A stretch of 39,819 nucleotides of DNA from Planctomycetota bacterium (lineage in GTDB: Bacteria; Planctomycetota; B129-G9; JAJDCN01). Below the pieces are notes generated by a model. That model worked only from the letters and a program-made list of their open reading frames with translations. It was not told the DNA's origin and ran no database searches. This document shows, piece by piece, positions 17,401 through 25,312 of the stretch. The stretch lies in assembly GCA_029260815.1 (NCBI GenBank), contig JAJDCN010000339.1:1-39819 (forward strand), read 5' to 3'. Numbering within the stretch: the stretch's first letter is position 1; every line of letters begins with the position of its first letter. The translations under genes and the position numbers were made by a program.

Positions 17401-18046
17401 CCGACGGTTGCTTGCTGAGTACCTCCGGCGGTGGCGGACCGGTGGAGGGCTGCCGAAGATCGCTAGCTCGGGCCTGTTTCGATCCTCCTGGCCTGATCTC
17501 GGCAAGTCGAAGCCGTTCGTCGAAGAGGTCGATCGGTGTCTTCTGGACGAGCGCCCGTCCAATCTGAAGTTCGCGCTCGCGATGATTCGGTCCCTTGCAG
17601 AGGCGGAGGCCTATCCCGAGTCGCGCGAGGTGCGCGATGCGGTGAACCGTCTCCTCTCCCTGCAAGACGCCCCTGCCGACTTCCCACGACATGTGGAGGA
17701 CGACTTCGTACAGGTGCTCGGGGAGCGAGAGGGAGTCGATGCGACGGCCGTCAAGGCGGTGCTGCGTCGTTTCGCGTGGTCGGGATCGAGTGACGAGTCC
17801 TACATCGACGTCGAGGACTTCATCAAGGGCCACGCCGATCGCATGACCGCAGCCGTCGAGTTGGTGCCGGAGCTTCTCGACACGGGGACCGAACGAAGTG
17901 TAGAGGCAGCCCTCGAGGTTTTGAACATCGTCGGTCCGAAGGCCAGGCACCTGCTGCCGCGACTTCGTGGGCTGTCGAGGAGGGCCCTTCCCACGTGGCG
18001 CGAACGGCTCCAAGATGCCATCTTGTCGATTGAGGAGGACGACTAG
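14450..18046 (+). CDS. Exported HExxH metallopeptidase-like protein with HEAT repeats
   Basis: 1198 residues from GTG 14450; no strong ribosome-binding site. The N-terminus (MGKRYAVIALMLLAGIGAWL) is a signal peptide or anchor. Residues 30-260 form a gluzincin-like domain: H159-E160-L-A-H163 zinc motif in LAHELAHVWQDQ, and E193 in VVEGTAEF as likely third ligand. After a linker domain (residues 320-500), the C-terminal 600 residues are alpha-helical HEAT-like repeats (for example LRRFALGAIAERR, VRAVAVRAAEAMAK, VRVMALQAIQFMG). Family knowledge suggests secreted or periplasmic proteolysis with HEAT repeats as binding scaffold. It opens a run of exported proteins on the plus strand (14450-25191). 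Substrate unknown. A pseudo-enzyme is possible, but all zinc ligands seem present. Confidence 0.85.
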   Translation: MGKRYAVIALMLLAGIGAWLWPMAEDEDPWAFSIDVPYTDETNPFTEERLRARLARITPLVEEVVGQAIRTDELRITIADGFVAAHRELQEAYPHLLDPTGPDYAFVPLFLTYLNLQEQWASLLGRYVPQAKTIEFYPFMFEAIEPEDLDALIDVILAHELAHVWQDQRFGAFEHEGVEDTTETALARAAVVEGTAEFVSREVAKRLDAVSSFDLVASKRDEQTEKRTGTPTQRAIARWQRWAYGEGLRFVETVHAELGAPATWQRLFGAMPSSVWSIEHPKAWAERPGTPSADLDAWASRLLSILEAHRPRFDSQRKWGHRPLIREDVVERLGSAGLSMVSGPWERLQGGVLFAGTPKRGPLAGTSFLLRAWRFPTDGDALEARAALEGAFARLGPRAWAGKDVEQTLGATRVRVGPNGAVVRSSLVFDDAPLHAHEGAWGLHGHGSMVFEVIGWRDGIGPALLDILDAAVRAVTDGEAIDLAIGGVATAESPYVKLGELRGGSSAGPAPLGAETLAALRDEWIARVLAGNTGERALLQWLQAEPRPPAAWMTAVGPAAGEEELEGVERGRLLLAALLHEDAELRRFALGAIAERRCRLPPWSADVVARIALLTGDEDPWVRAVAVRAAEAMAKQKPLGEARIDALASDASPAVRASLAVSRGVLKTRRRSVLAQLAADSHLAVKRAADAEDPDQGKGTGAFVDRVLEISRRKDGEAPAPREDGPVDPTAAFNVMFEAMLTNSMGKNQEELERRIRRFLVEGDASVRVMALQAIQFMGGARQRFLPELVRAFDVALPRHGASMTLCKGGLDLTPARRHLLAMVAHPWWRVHVLRAIAANELDLPEDVSKQVTDWMGSRDLLLRAASALLVLRLDADDAKPLKVLEGAWAALPSDWRVQALEAVRTHRPGSSAAARLEQRALYSGFREERNVVFDAHRDGTFDEPYVRALLDGMARSSPEVVEEYWSHILDKAWDPGDEELQLIRRLLAEYLRRWRTGGGLPKIASSGLFRSSWPDLGKSKPFVEEVDRCLLDERPSNLKFALAMIRSLAEAEAYPESREVRDAVNRLLSLQDAPADFPRHVEDDFVQVLGEREGVDATAVKAVLRRFAWSGSSDESYIDVEDFIKGHADRMTAAVELVPELLDTGTERSVEAALEVLNIVGPKARHLLPRLRGLSRRALPTWRERLQDAILSIEEDD

Positions 18047-18200
18047 CCCACTGCGTGCACCCTGGCCGCGTCATGGAACTCGTCCAGTCTCTCGTCGAGA
18101 CCAAGGTCTAGCATCCGGCCCGGTACGCAGGTGCGGGTCCTTCCGGGTGGACGCGAAGTCGTCACGCTGGCAGAGTCCTATCGTCGGTGGAGTGTGGACC

Positions 18201-21200
18201 GTGCAGAGAGTTGCCGCAGCGATCGCCCCTCTTGTCATTGCAGCATGCGTTGTGTGCCTGCCCTGCGTCATGGCGGAGGACGACGCATCCGGTGGGGCGC
18301 GCTCCTCGCTCGTCCACATTCGCGTCATGGACGGAACGGTGCCCGCGCGTGCACAAGTCGAGGTGCGACGGCTCTCAGACGTAGCCCTACCGAGAATCGG
18401 GTTGGAGCCTGTGACGGGCGCCCCGGTGGTGAAGTCGCAGAGCGACGCGCGCGGGCTCTGTGAGTTGAAGGGGTTGCTTGCGGGCCGGTACCAGATCCGA
18501 GCGGCCCTTGAGGGGCATGCGCCGATCTACGCAACGATCCGCGTGCCTAGCGCGGACGCACGGGTCGAGCTTCGAATGAGCAGACCAAGCGGAGACCACA
18601 AGCTGAGGGGGCGTGTGGTATGGGACGACGGCAAGCCCTTTGAGGGCGTCGTCGAACTGACCACAAGCGTGTGGTTCTCGACGGCCGACGCTTGGTGCGA
18701 CGGGGCCAGCTACGCCAAGACAGCGAAGGACGGTTCCTTCCAGTTCGAGGGATTGGCCGCCGGGGAGTGCTTCGTCAACGTCTCCCAGCCTGGGCGTTTC
18801 CGGCACCCTCATGGCTGGGCCCTGCGCATTCCAATGGATGGTCCCTGCTTGCTCGTCGCAGACGACGAGCTTCGCCGACGCACGCTGCGAGTGGTGCAGG
18901 CGTCGGACGACGCGCCGGTAGCGCGCGCCAATACCACCTCGCTGCAGTGGGGATGGCCGTTCGCCAAGGGCGAGACGGACTCCACCGGGCTAGTCACCGT
19001 CTACGGTGCGTACGGCGAGGCTACCGTTTCGATCTCGAAGCCCGGCCTTGAGGCTGCACGGGTGAACCTTGGGGAGTCCGCCGCGGAGCTGAAGGTCGCG
19101 CTTGGGCGCGGCGGGACAGTCGAGGGTGCGGTTCAGGGCGACGATGGCACGCCTGTGAAGGGCGTCCAAGTGGCGGCTGTTCGGGAGGATCCGGACGCAG
19201 GTGACGGGCAGATTCTGACCGCGACCACGAATGATGAGGGGCGCTACCACATCAAAGGCTTGGCCGAGGGCCCCTGGCTCTTCGTCGCCGTGGGGGCGGG
19301 CCAGATGAGCGTCGATCAGCGCCTTTGGACCGAGGCGGGTCGCGCGGCCAGCGTCCTCGAAGTACCCAAGGGCAAGACCCTGAAGCACGCCATGGTCGTG
19401 CGTCCGGCAGGCACGCTTGAGGTGCGTGTGACGGACGCGGATGGCAAGCCGGTCAGGGACTGCGCAGTCAGGGTGGAGCCCAAGCAGGCGGGCACGTACT
19501 ACGGCTTCTGGAGCCAGGCGCCCTTGGGAGAACTGCTCTCCGGCCGCACCGATGCCAAGGGGGTTGCTCGCTTCGACACGTTGGTTCCGGGGCTTGCCTA
19601 CTGGATCGAGGCTCAGGTCCTGCATACGTCTCAGCGTGTGGCCTCCACACCGCTGAGCGCGTCCAAGACCAGTGTGGCTTCCGTCACCGTCCCTGCAGTG
19701 AAGTCCCTGGAGGTCAGGGCCGTCGATGCCGAGAGCGGAGCACCCGTCGCGGGTGCCTTGGTCACGGTGTACGAGAGCCGGTCCGGCCTCGACACGCGTT
19801 GGAGCACGGACAGGGAGGGCCGAGCGCATATCCAGATTCGGACCGACGAGGACCTCCTGGTGGAGTGCGAGAAGCTCGGCTACTTCGATCCCGAGCCTGT
19901 GGAGCTGCTTGAGGGCAAGCCGGCCGTCGTGCGCCTCAAGGCGAGCAGTTCGATCAAGGGCCGCGTGCTCGCGCCTGTGGGCATGGGCGCGAGGCTCGTG
20001 CACGTGAAGACCGACCTGGGCTTACCGGCGGGTCAAGGATCCCCCGGCCGATCCTCGGCGTGCAACGTGCCGGCCGGGCAGACATTCGAGCTCCTTGGGC
20101 TGCAGCGCGGCTCGTACAAGGTCGTGGCCGAGATCTCATGGCGGGGGAGGAAGTACAGAGCGGAGGCGCTAGCGGAGACAGGCGCTGTGAACGTGCGCCT
20201 TACGCTCTCTCCTCACAAGGAGGACCCAGGGCTGCGTGTTCGCGTGCTCGACCCAAGCGGGAAGCCCGTTCCTCACGCGAGCGCGTCGCTGTACGCCCAA
20301 GGACCGAGCCTGAACCTCGCGCCGGAAACGGGGAAGGTCACGGAGGGCCTGTACCGGGCCAAGATCCCCGAAGGGACCACGCGACTCTGGCTCGAGTTCC
20401 ACAGTGCACGCGACGAGGCCGGAAGGAGCCTTGACCTCGGACCGTTCTTTGTCGGGCCCATCGCACCCTCCGAAGTGCCCGCGCAGGTGAGTCTTGCTCC
20501 AGGTCTGCGGCTCGCCGGACGCGTCGTGGACGGGCAGGGCAAGGGTGTCCCCGGCGTTCGGCTATCCGCACACCTCATGCGTGAGGGGCACGAACGGGTC
20601 GGGTACGGATACGCCGGGCCCGCCCATGCCGAAGCGACGACGAGCGAAAGCGGCGGCTACGTGTTCGAGGGGCTCGGCAAGTGGCGCTATCAGATCGAGG
20701 TGCAGAAGGCCGAGGGGTTCTCAGCCGCGGACCCCTTGCAGGGCGTGAAGCCGGGCGCTCGCGTACCCGACCTGTCTATCCGAAGGGCCATCCGCGTGAA
20801 GCTGCAAGTCGTCGACTCAGGGAGCAAGCCCGTGCGCGGAGCGCGGGTCGTACTCTGGTGGAACACGAGGCAGGGCTTCCCGCGGGGGCACCGCTCCGCG
20901 ATGCAAGCGCATCTGACGGACGCTGGGGGAGCGATCTCCTTCGACGACCTTCATCCCAAGCGAACGTACCGCATGCAGATCTCTGCACCCGACCGTCGGC
21001 CTGGACTGCGTGGGATCACGATCGAGCGCTGGACGCCGAAGGATCAGACGTTTCGGTTCGAGCCGGCACTGGAGATCAGCGGGACGGTGAAGGACCAAAC
21101 CGGGCGCCCTCTCGAGGGCATCCGAGTCGGTCGGCTCACCGGGCCGCGTCCCTGGTTTGTAGCGAGAACGGATGCAGAGGGGCGGTACCGCTTCACCGAC

Positions 21201-21839
21201 CTGCGCGCCGGGGAGTACGAGATCGCGCTGCATGACAACCTGGGGCGGACGGCCCAACCGCTCCCCAAGAGAACAGTCGCAGCCGGGGCGAACTCCGTCG
21301 ACTTCAAGATCGACACGCGGCGCGTGCTCCGCCTTCGGCTGATTCCCACCGAGGTCTCGTCCCAGCCTGTCTCGCTCATCCTGGCCGTGAGGGGGCCTGG
21401 CTCCTCGCCTAGGCCTGTGTCGGTCGATAGGCAGGGGATCTCCTACGTGCTGGACCTGGATCCTGCTCAGGAGTACACGCTGTTCAGTGGCCCCACCCGG
21501 GAGGGCCGGTGCTTCTACAGGACTGGCGTGAAGCCCGGGGGGGATGTGCTTGAGGTAAAGCGGAGCAAGGGCGTGGTCGCGCAGGGGCGGCTTGAGCTCC
21601 CCGAGGGGACGCACTTCGTCGGCCTCGTCGGGCGGGCGACGATGGGACCCTTCGCTGCACCGGTCAAGGTCTCTGCCGGAGGCGCCTGGATTCTTGCCGG
21701 AGTGCCTGCAGGCACCACGTGGCAGGTCCAGATCACGGGCATCGGCGGCGGGCGGCACTACTCCGCTCGGGGGAAGGTCACGGCTGGTGCGAAGGACGCT
21801 CCCAGGCTGGTCATGAAGGAGCGGCGGCCTGGCAAGTAG
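18201..21839 (+). CDS. Exported protein with multiple carboxypeptidase-regulatory-like domains
   Basis: 1212 residues from GTG 18201, which has GGTGGAG 8 bases upstream; an in-frame GTG at 18192 is the alternative. The frame is open further upstream but encodes Arg-rich shadow sequence. The N-terminus (VQRVAAAIAPLVIAACVVCL, cleavage near MAEDD) is a signal peptide. The remainder is a string of beta-sandwich repeats of the CarboxypepD_reg type, each with a motif like RVVDGQGKGVPGVRLSA, VRVTDADGKPVRDCAV or GRVVWDDGKPFEGVVEL followed by a GxYxFEGL turn. Such repeats act as structural or carbohydrate/protein-binding modules and carry no peptidase activity of their own. The gene lies 154 bp after the HEAT metallopeptidase gene. 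Very large secreted proteins of this kind are common in Planctomycetota. Confidence 0.88.
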   Translation: MQRVAAAIAPLVIAACVVCLPCVMAEDDASGGARSSLVHIRVMDGTVPARAQVEVRRLSDVALPRIGLEPVTGAPVVKSQSDARGLCELKGLLAGRYQIRAALEGHAPIYATIRVPSADARVELRMSRPSGDHKLRGRVVWDDGKPFEGVVELTTSVWFSTADAWCDGASYAKTAKDGSFQFEGLAAGECFVNVSQPGRFRHPHGWALRIPMDGPCLLVADDELRRRTLRVVQASDDAPVARANTTSLQWGWPFAKGETDSTGLVTVYGAYGEATVSISKPGLEAARVNLGESAAELKVALGRGGTVEGAVQGDDGTPVKGVQVAAVREDPDAGDGQILTATTNDEGRYHIKGLAEGPWLFVAVGAGQMSVDQRLWTEAGRAASVLEVPKGKTLKHAMVVRPAGTLEVRVTDADGKPVRDCAVRVEPKQAGTYYGFWSQAPLGELLSGRTDAKGVARFDTLVPGLAYWIEAQVLHTSQRVASTPLSASKTSVASVTVPAVKSLEVRAVDAESGAPVAGALVTVYESRSGLDTRWSTDREGRAHIQIRTDEDLLVECEKLGYFDPEPVELLEGKPAVVRLKASSSIKGRVLAPVGMGARLVHVKTDLGLPAGQGSPGRSSACNVPAGQTFELLGLQRGSYKVVAEISWRGRKYRAEALAETGAVNVRLTLSPHKEDPGLRVRVLDPSGKPVPHASASLYAQGPSLNLAPETGKVTEGLYRAKIPEGTTRLWLEFHSARDEAGRSLDLGPFFVGPIAPSEVPAQVSLAPGLRLAGRVVDGQGKGVPGVRLSAHLMREGHERVGYGYAGPAHAEATTSESGGYVFEGLGKWRYQIEVQKAEGFSAADPLQGVKPGARVPDLSIRRAIRVKLQVVDSGSKPVRGARVVLWWNTRQGFPRGHRSAMQAHLTDAGGAISFDDLHPKRTYRMQISAPDRRPGLRGITIERWTPKDQTFRFEPALEISGTVKDQTGRPLEGIRVGRLTGPRPWFVARTDAEGRYRFTDLRAGEYEIALHDNLGRTAQPLPKRTVAAGANSVDFKIDTRRVLRLRLIPTEVSSQPVSLILAVRGPGSSPRPVSVDRQGISYVLDLDPAQEYTLFSGPTREGRCFYRTGVKPGGDVLEVKRSKGVVAQGRLELPEGTHFVGLVGRATMGPFAAPVKVSAGGAWILAGVPAGTTWQVQITGIGGGRHYSARGKVTAGAKDAPRLVMKERRPGK

Positions 21840-21925
21840 GAGGCTGGGGCTCGGGCCCTCTGGGATCACGCTGCAACTTCGAGCTGCAGGCATCAAGCAC
21901 TCCGCGGCCGAGCCTGATGAGTTAG

Positions 21926-21946
21926 CCCCCGAGACGTGCACGGGGG
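21926..21946 (+). terminator. GC hairpin between the repeat protein and the protease gene
   Basis: CCCCCG (21926-21931) pairs with CGGGGG (21941-21946) around a 9-base loop, about 90 bases after the upstream stop codon. A short GGTGTTG follows instead of a T-run, so the terminator call is tentative. Confidence 0.4.
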
Positions 21947-21952
21947 GGTGTT

Positions 21953-21969
21953 GACTGCATGGTGCAGTC
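21953..21969 (+). promoter_or_regulatory. Inverted repeat over the first ATG of the protease gene
   Basis: GACTGCA (21953-21959) and TGCAGTC (21963-21969) form a perfect 7-bp stem with a 3-base loop that begins within the ATG at 21959. It could be an operator, an RNA hairpin that hides this start, or a hint that the true start is the downstream ATG at 21986. Confidence 0.35.
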
Positions 21970-23560
21970 TTCCGATGATCGCAGCATGTGGAGATTCCCG
22001 GCTCTGTTGACGGTGCTGCTTGGTGTTCTGCCCATCTGCAGCGACGCGGTCGCGGATGAAGCCGACGCTCCGAAGAAGCTGAGTCTCGCGGCCCTGCACA
22101 AGCGCACTCTTCCTTCTGTGGTCCAGGTCATGACCGATCGAGGGAGCGGAACGGGATTCTTCGTCAGCTCGGACGGGGCGGTCCTCACGAACTGTCACGT
22201 TGTTGCCGGAGCCAAGCGTATCGAGATCGCACTGCACGATGGGAAGAAGGTGAAGTGCGAGGGCGTCCTGGCGCTCGATCAGGACCACGACTTGGCTCTG
22301 CTGAGCACAGCCGGGAAGGGGTATCCAGCTCTGAAGCTGAAGGGATCACCACAGCCGCCCCCCGGGACTCCCATCGCAGTCATCGGCAATCCGAAGGGAC
22401 TGAGAGGATCGGTGACCGAGGGAATCGTCTCGGCCAACCGCACCCTCGGGGGCGTGAGGGTTGTCCAGATCACGGCTGCCATCTCGCCCGGATCGAGTGG
22501 ATCCCCGGTAATCGACATGCAGGGCGCTGTCGTTGGGATCGCTGTGTACTCGCTGCGGGGAGGGCAGTCACTCAACTTCGCTGTACCGGCGAGCTTCGGC
22601 GCCACCCTGGACACCGAAGGCGACCTCAAGCCGATATCAGTGGTTGCCGATCTCGCGCCCAGCAGCAGATTCTTCGGGTCGAAGGTCGCCACGGCGATGA
22701 TCGCTGCAGAGCGCGCCAAGGACTTCGGCAAGATGATGAAGCTCGGTCTAAAGGCAACGCGAGCCTACGAGGATGACGCGAATGCCTGGTGGGGACTGGG
22801 GTTGGCTTACGCTCATCTCAAGTTCACCGCCGAGGCAGTGAGCGCGTTCAAGAAGGCCGTAGCACTGGACTCTGAGCACGTCGCCGCATGGCATGCGCTG
22901 GGGCTTGAACTCATGCTGGCCAAGAAGCCGCGCCAGGCGCTTGCCGTAATGAAGCAGGTCACACGCTTGGAACCCCGCGAGCGCAAGTACTGGTCGCTCA
23001 TGGCTGTCCTCCAGATCGACTTGGATGATCTCGACGGAGCGCTCGCTAGCACCAAGAAGGCAATCTCCCGCGGCGGAACGGCCGGGGACTTCCTACGCTT
23101 GGCTCGCCTGCAATACTCCCGCAAGGCCTACGATGACGTAGTTGTCGCGTTGCGGGAGGTACGGCGACTAGATCCCGATGACGCCGATGTGTGGCTGATG
23201 TTCTCGCAGGTGCATCTGGCCAGGGGGCGGCACGACTGGGCAGTGCGAGCGTACAAGGGCTACTTGAAGATGAAGCCCAAGGATGCTGATGTCTGGAGCC
23301 GGCTTGGGCAGAGCTACTTGGAGCTGAAGCGCAGGCCAGAGGCCCAGGCCGCGTTCGCACGTGCTGCGACGCTTGATCCAAGCAACTCGCTGGCCTGGAT
23401 GGCTCTCGTGAAGCTCCACTTGCGGCGTGGCGACTACCCGCGAGCCTATGGTGCAGTGAGGCGCCTCTACAAGGTCGACTACGATGCTGCCGTGGTAGCG
23501 CATGACCTAGTTGACTCGCGGGCTCCCAGAATCATCCGACGCCTATACGGCATTCGGTGA
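21959..23560 (+). CDS. Exported trypsin-like serine protease with TPR repeats
   Basis: 533 residues from ATG 21959; the in-frame ATG at 21986 begins directly at the signal peptide (MWRFPALLTVLLGVLPI). Residues 50-215 are a DegP/HtrA-like trypsin domain with a complete triad: H80 in LTNCHVVAG, D111 in DQDHDLALL and S180 in SPGSSGSPVID. There is no PDZ domain; instead residues 230-520 are tetratricopeptide repeats (WWGLGLAYAHLKFTAEAV, WSRLGQSYLELKRRPEA and others), which normally bind proteins. A protease-TPR fusion of this layout is frequent in Planctomycetota. It is likely periplasmic or surface-exposed and follows the repeat-protein gene by 119 bp, perhaps in the same transcription unit. Substrates unknown. 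Confidence 0.9.
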   Translation: MVQSSDDRSMWRFPALLTVLLGVLPICSDAVADEADAPKKLSLAALHKRTLPSVVQVMTDRGSGTGFFVSSDGAVLTNCHVVAGAKRIEIALHDGKKVKCEGVLALDQDHDLALLSTAGKGYPALKLKGSPQPPPGTPIAVIGNPKGLRGSVTEGIVSANRTLGGVRVVQITAAISPGSSGSPVIDMQGAVVGIAVYSLRGGQSLNFAVPASFGATLDTEGDLKPISVVADLAPSSRFFGSKVATAMIAAERAKDFGKMMKLGLKATRAYEDDANAWWGLGLAYAHLKFTAEAVSAFKKAVALDSEHVAAWHALGLELMLAKKPRQALAVMKQVTRLEPRERKYWSLMAVLQIDLDDLDGALASTKKAISRGGTAGDFLRLARLQYSRKAYDDVVVALREVRRLDPDDADVWLMFSQVHLARGRHDWAVRAYKGYLKMKPKDADVWSRLGQSYLELKRRPEAQAAFARAATLDPSNSLAWMALVKLHLRRGDYPRAYGAVRRLYKVDYDAAVVAHDLVDSRAPRIIRRLYGIR

Positions 23561-23682
23561 CGGCTTCGAGGTCGCTGCGTCCGCTGCGATGGACCTGCGG
23601 GATGCCGCGGGGCAGGAGAAGGACTCATCGTGCCCCCGAGTAGGGGTGAAGCTAGACTCGGGCGACTTGAGGGAGGTGGATG

Positions 23683-25191
23683 ATGGCTATGTCGCGGTGG
23701 ACCGGCATCTCAGTGCTCATCGGAGCGCTGCTCGTACTGCTCTTCCTCGGCGGGTACCCGAATGCCAACGCTGAAGATGGCGCGGACGCGGGCTCTCAGG
23801 CATTCGAGGAGCATCTAGCCTACTGCCGCTGGGCCGACGCCTCCGCCACGGCCAAGACGGGCGAGCAGCGTGAGCGGGTTATCAGGGAGGCGAAGGACCC
23901 ACACCTCGACTACGCCTGCCTGACGTCCTTCACCCGCTCCGGCGACGATCGATACGTGCGCTGGCAGGTCCGGTTCGTCACGCGCCCGAAGATCATCGCC
24001 TCTTGCCGCATCAACATCTACCTGGTTACGGACACCCGGATCCAGCGCATGACCAGCCGCTGGATCCAGGACGTCATGCGGGGTGAGCACATCGCAAACT
24101 TCGCTTTCGACAAGGCATGGAAGAGTGCCGAGGGCATGCCCGTCGCCGCACGCGTTGAGCTCTGCTACCGAGGGCGTGCCGTGGATGTCATGACCAGCGG
24201 CAAGCTGTTGACCGCAGAGTGGTGGAAGCGGGACATCTCGGGCGGCTTTCTCTGGTGGGGCAAGAACGGCGAGGTTGGCCCGGAGAGCAAGTCCTTCCGC
24301 ATTGTGAGTACCGACCGGAAGAAGTGGAGCCTGACCACGGTCCGCAACTCGTTCCGGCGCAACGACCGACGGCCGCCGCGCCCCGGTCTGGAAGGTACCG
24401 ACGTGCTGCCCAAGAACGAGGGGAGCATGCCGTCCCTTCCCAAGCCCCACGGAGCTTGGGTCCCGCCCACGAAGCGGCCCGTCGACGCTGCATCAGCCAA
24501 GGCCAATATCCAGCGTGGCACAGCGGAACAGTTCGAGGAACTGGCGAAGAAGCTCAACGCGGCCGAGAGGATGCTGCCGTACGGACCTGATCAGCGGGTG
24601 CTCTCTCAACTCAAGTCCGTTGAGCGCGCGGCGAGGAAGCTGGGCTTCGACACCATCCTGGCGCGTGCGCTCGTCACGGAGGCGCAGGTTGCCAGGCAGA
24701 AGAAGTCCGGGCTGCGCAAGAGGCTGAAGATCAAGCGCTTGGACATTGGCAAGCCCACCGCAGATACCGAGGGGTACTGGCTCGCGACCATCTACTTCCA
24801 GGCGCCCAAGGAAGTACGCGAACTCGTCAGACTCAACATCTACACGCTGACGAAGTCCGGGAAGCTCTACGGCAGCTACATGGTGACGAAGCTCGCCTGG
24901 GAGAAGGGCTCCCAGGAGTTTGCGCAGGTGTTCCTGATCGACAGTGCAGACATCACATCAACGGACCCGCTCGTGAAATGGCGGGCAGAGATCGGCTTGC
25001 GCGGCATCTGCTGTGATTCAGAGGAAACGTCCGGGCGGGCGGAGAAGTCGTGGTGGCTAGCGCCGGTGGTGGCTGCGCACAGAAGCCGCGACGCCAGGGC
25101 CGACTCCACGGGCATCCATCGGATGCAGCACTGGGGCCGGATCCGTGAGAGCGAAGCCGGCGATCGGCTTCAAGCACCGGCGAAGAAGTAG
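23683..25191 (+). CDS. Exported protein of unknown function with a duplicated domain
   Basis: 502 residues from ATG 23683, where GGGAGG lies at ideal distance; ATGs at 23680 and 23689 are alternatives. The N-terminus has a signal peptide (GISVLIGALLVLLFLGGYP, cleavage near NANAED). Two similar segments are visible: RWQVRFVTRPKIIASCRINI then RVELCYRG in the first half, and YWLATIYFQAPKEVRELVRL then RAEIGLRG near the C-terminus, both followed by a KSWW- or WWGKNG-like turn. They are probably two copies of one beta-sandwich domain of roughly 130 residues. The middle is a charged helical linker (AEQFEELAKKLNAAERML). I do not recognise the family. It ends the run of plus-strand exported genes and converges on the GYF gene. 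Confidence 0.8.
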   Translation: MAMSRWTGISVLIGALLVLLFLGGYPNANAEDGADAGSQAFEEHLAYCRWADASATAKTGEQRERVIREAKDPHLDYACLTSFTRSGDDRYVRWQVRFVTRPKIIASCRINIYLVTDTRIQRMTSRWIQDVMRGEHIANFAFDKAWKSAEGMPVAARVELCYRGRAVDVMTSGKLLTAEWWKRDISGGFLWWGKNGEVGPESKSFRIVSTDRKKWSLTTVRNSFRRNDRRPPRPGLEGTDVLPKNEGSMPSLPKPHGAWVPPTKRPVDAASAKANIQRGTAEQFEELAKKLNAAERMLPYGPDQRVLSQLKSVERAARKLGFDTILARALVTEAQVARQKKSGLRKRLKIKRLDIGKPTADTEGYWLATIYFQAPKEVRELVRLNIYTLTKSGKLYGSYMVTKLAWEKGSQEFAQVFLIDSADITSTDPLVKWRAEIGLRGICCDSEETSGRAEKSWWLAPVVAAHRSRDARADSTGIHRMQHWGRIRESEAGDRLQAPAKK

Positions 25192-25312
25192 CCGATCACC
25201 GACGTGCCCGAGGGCAGCGCTGTCCAGTGGCCGTGCCATCAAGCGGCGAGGTCTTCACGCTGCTCTGGATGCGCCGCACGCCTCCAGCGGGGCCAGGGCC
25301 ATGGCGTCGTGG

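Noticed and set aside
14411-18013. Minus-strand frames opposite the metallopeptidase gene (14411-15412, 14865-15725, 16394-18013)
   Set aside because: Arg/Pro/Gln-rich shadow frames typical of GC-rich coding DNA; the plus strand has zinc-binding motif, signal peptide and HEAT repeats.
18990-21941. Minus-strand frames opposite the repeat protein (18990-20003, 20817-21941)
   Set aside because: No domain, His/Arg/Leu-rich composition, and the plus strand is a continuous signal-peptide plus beta-repeat protein.
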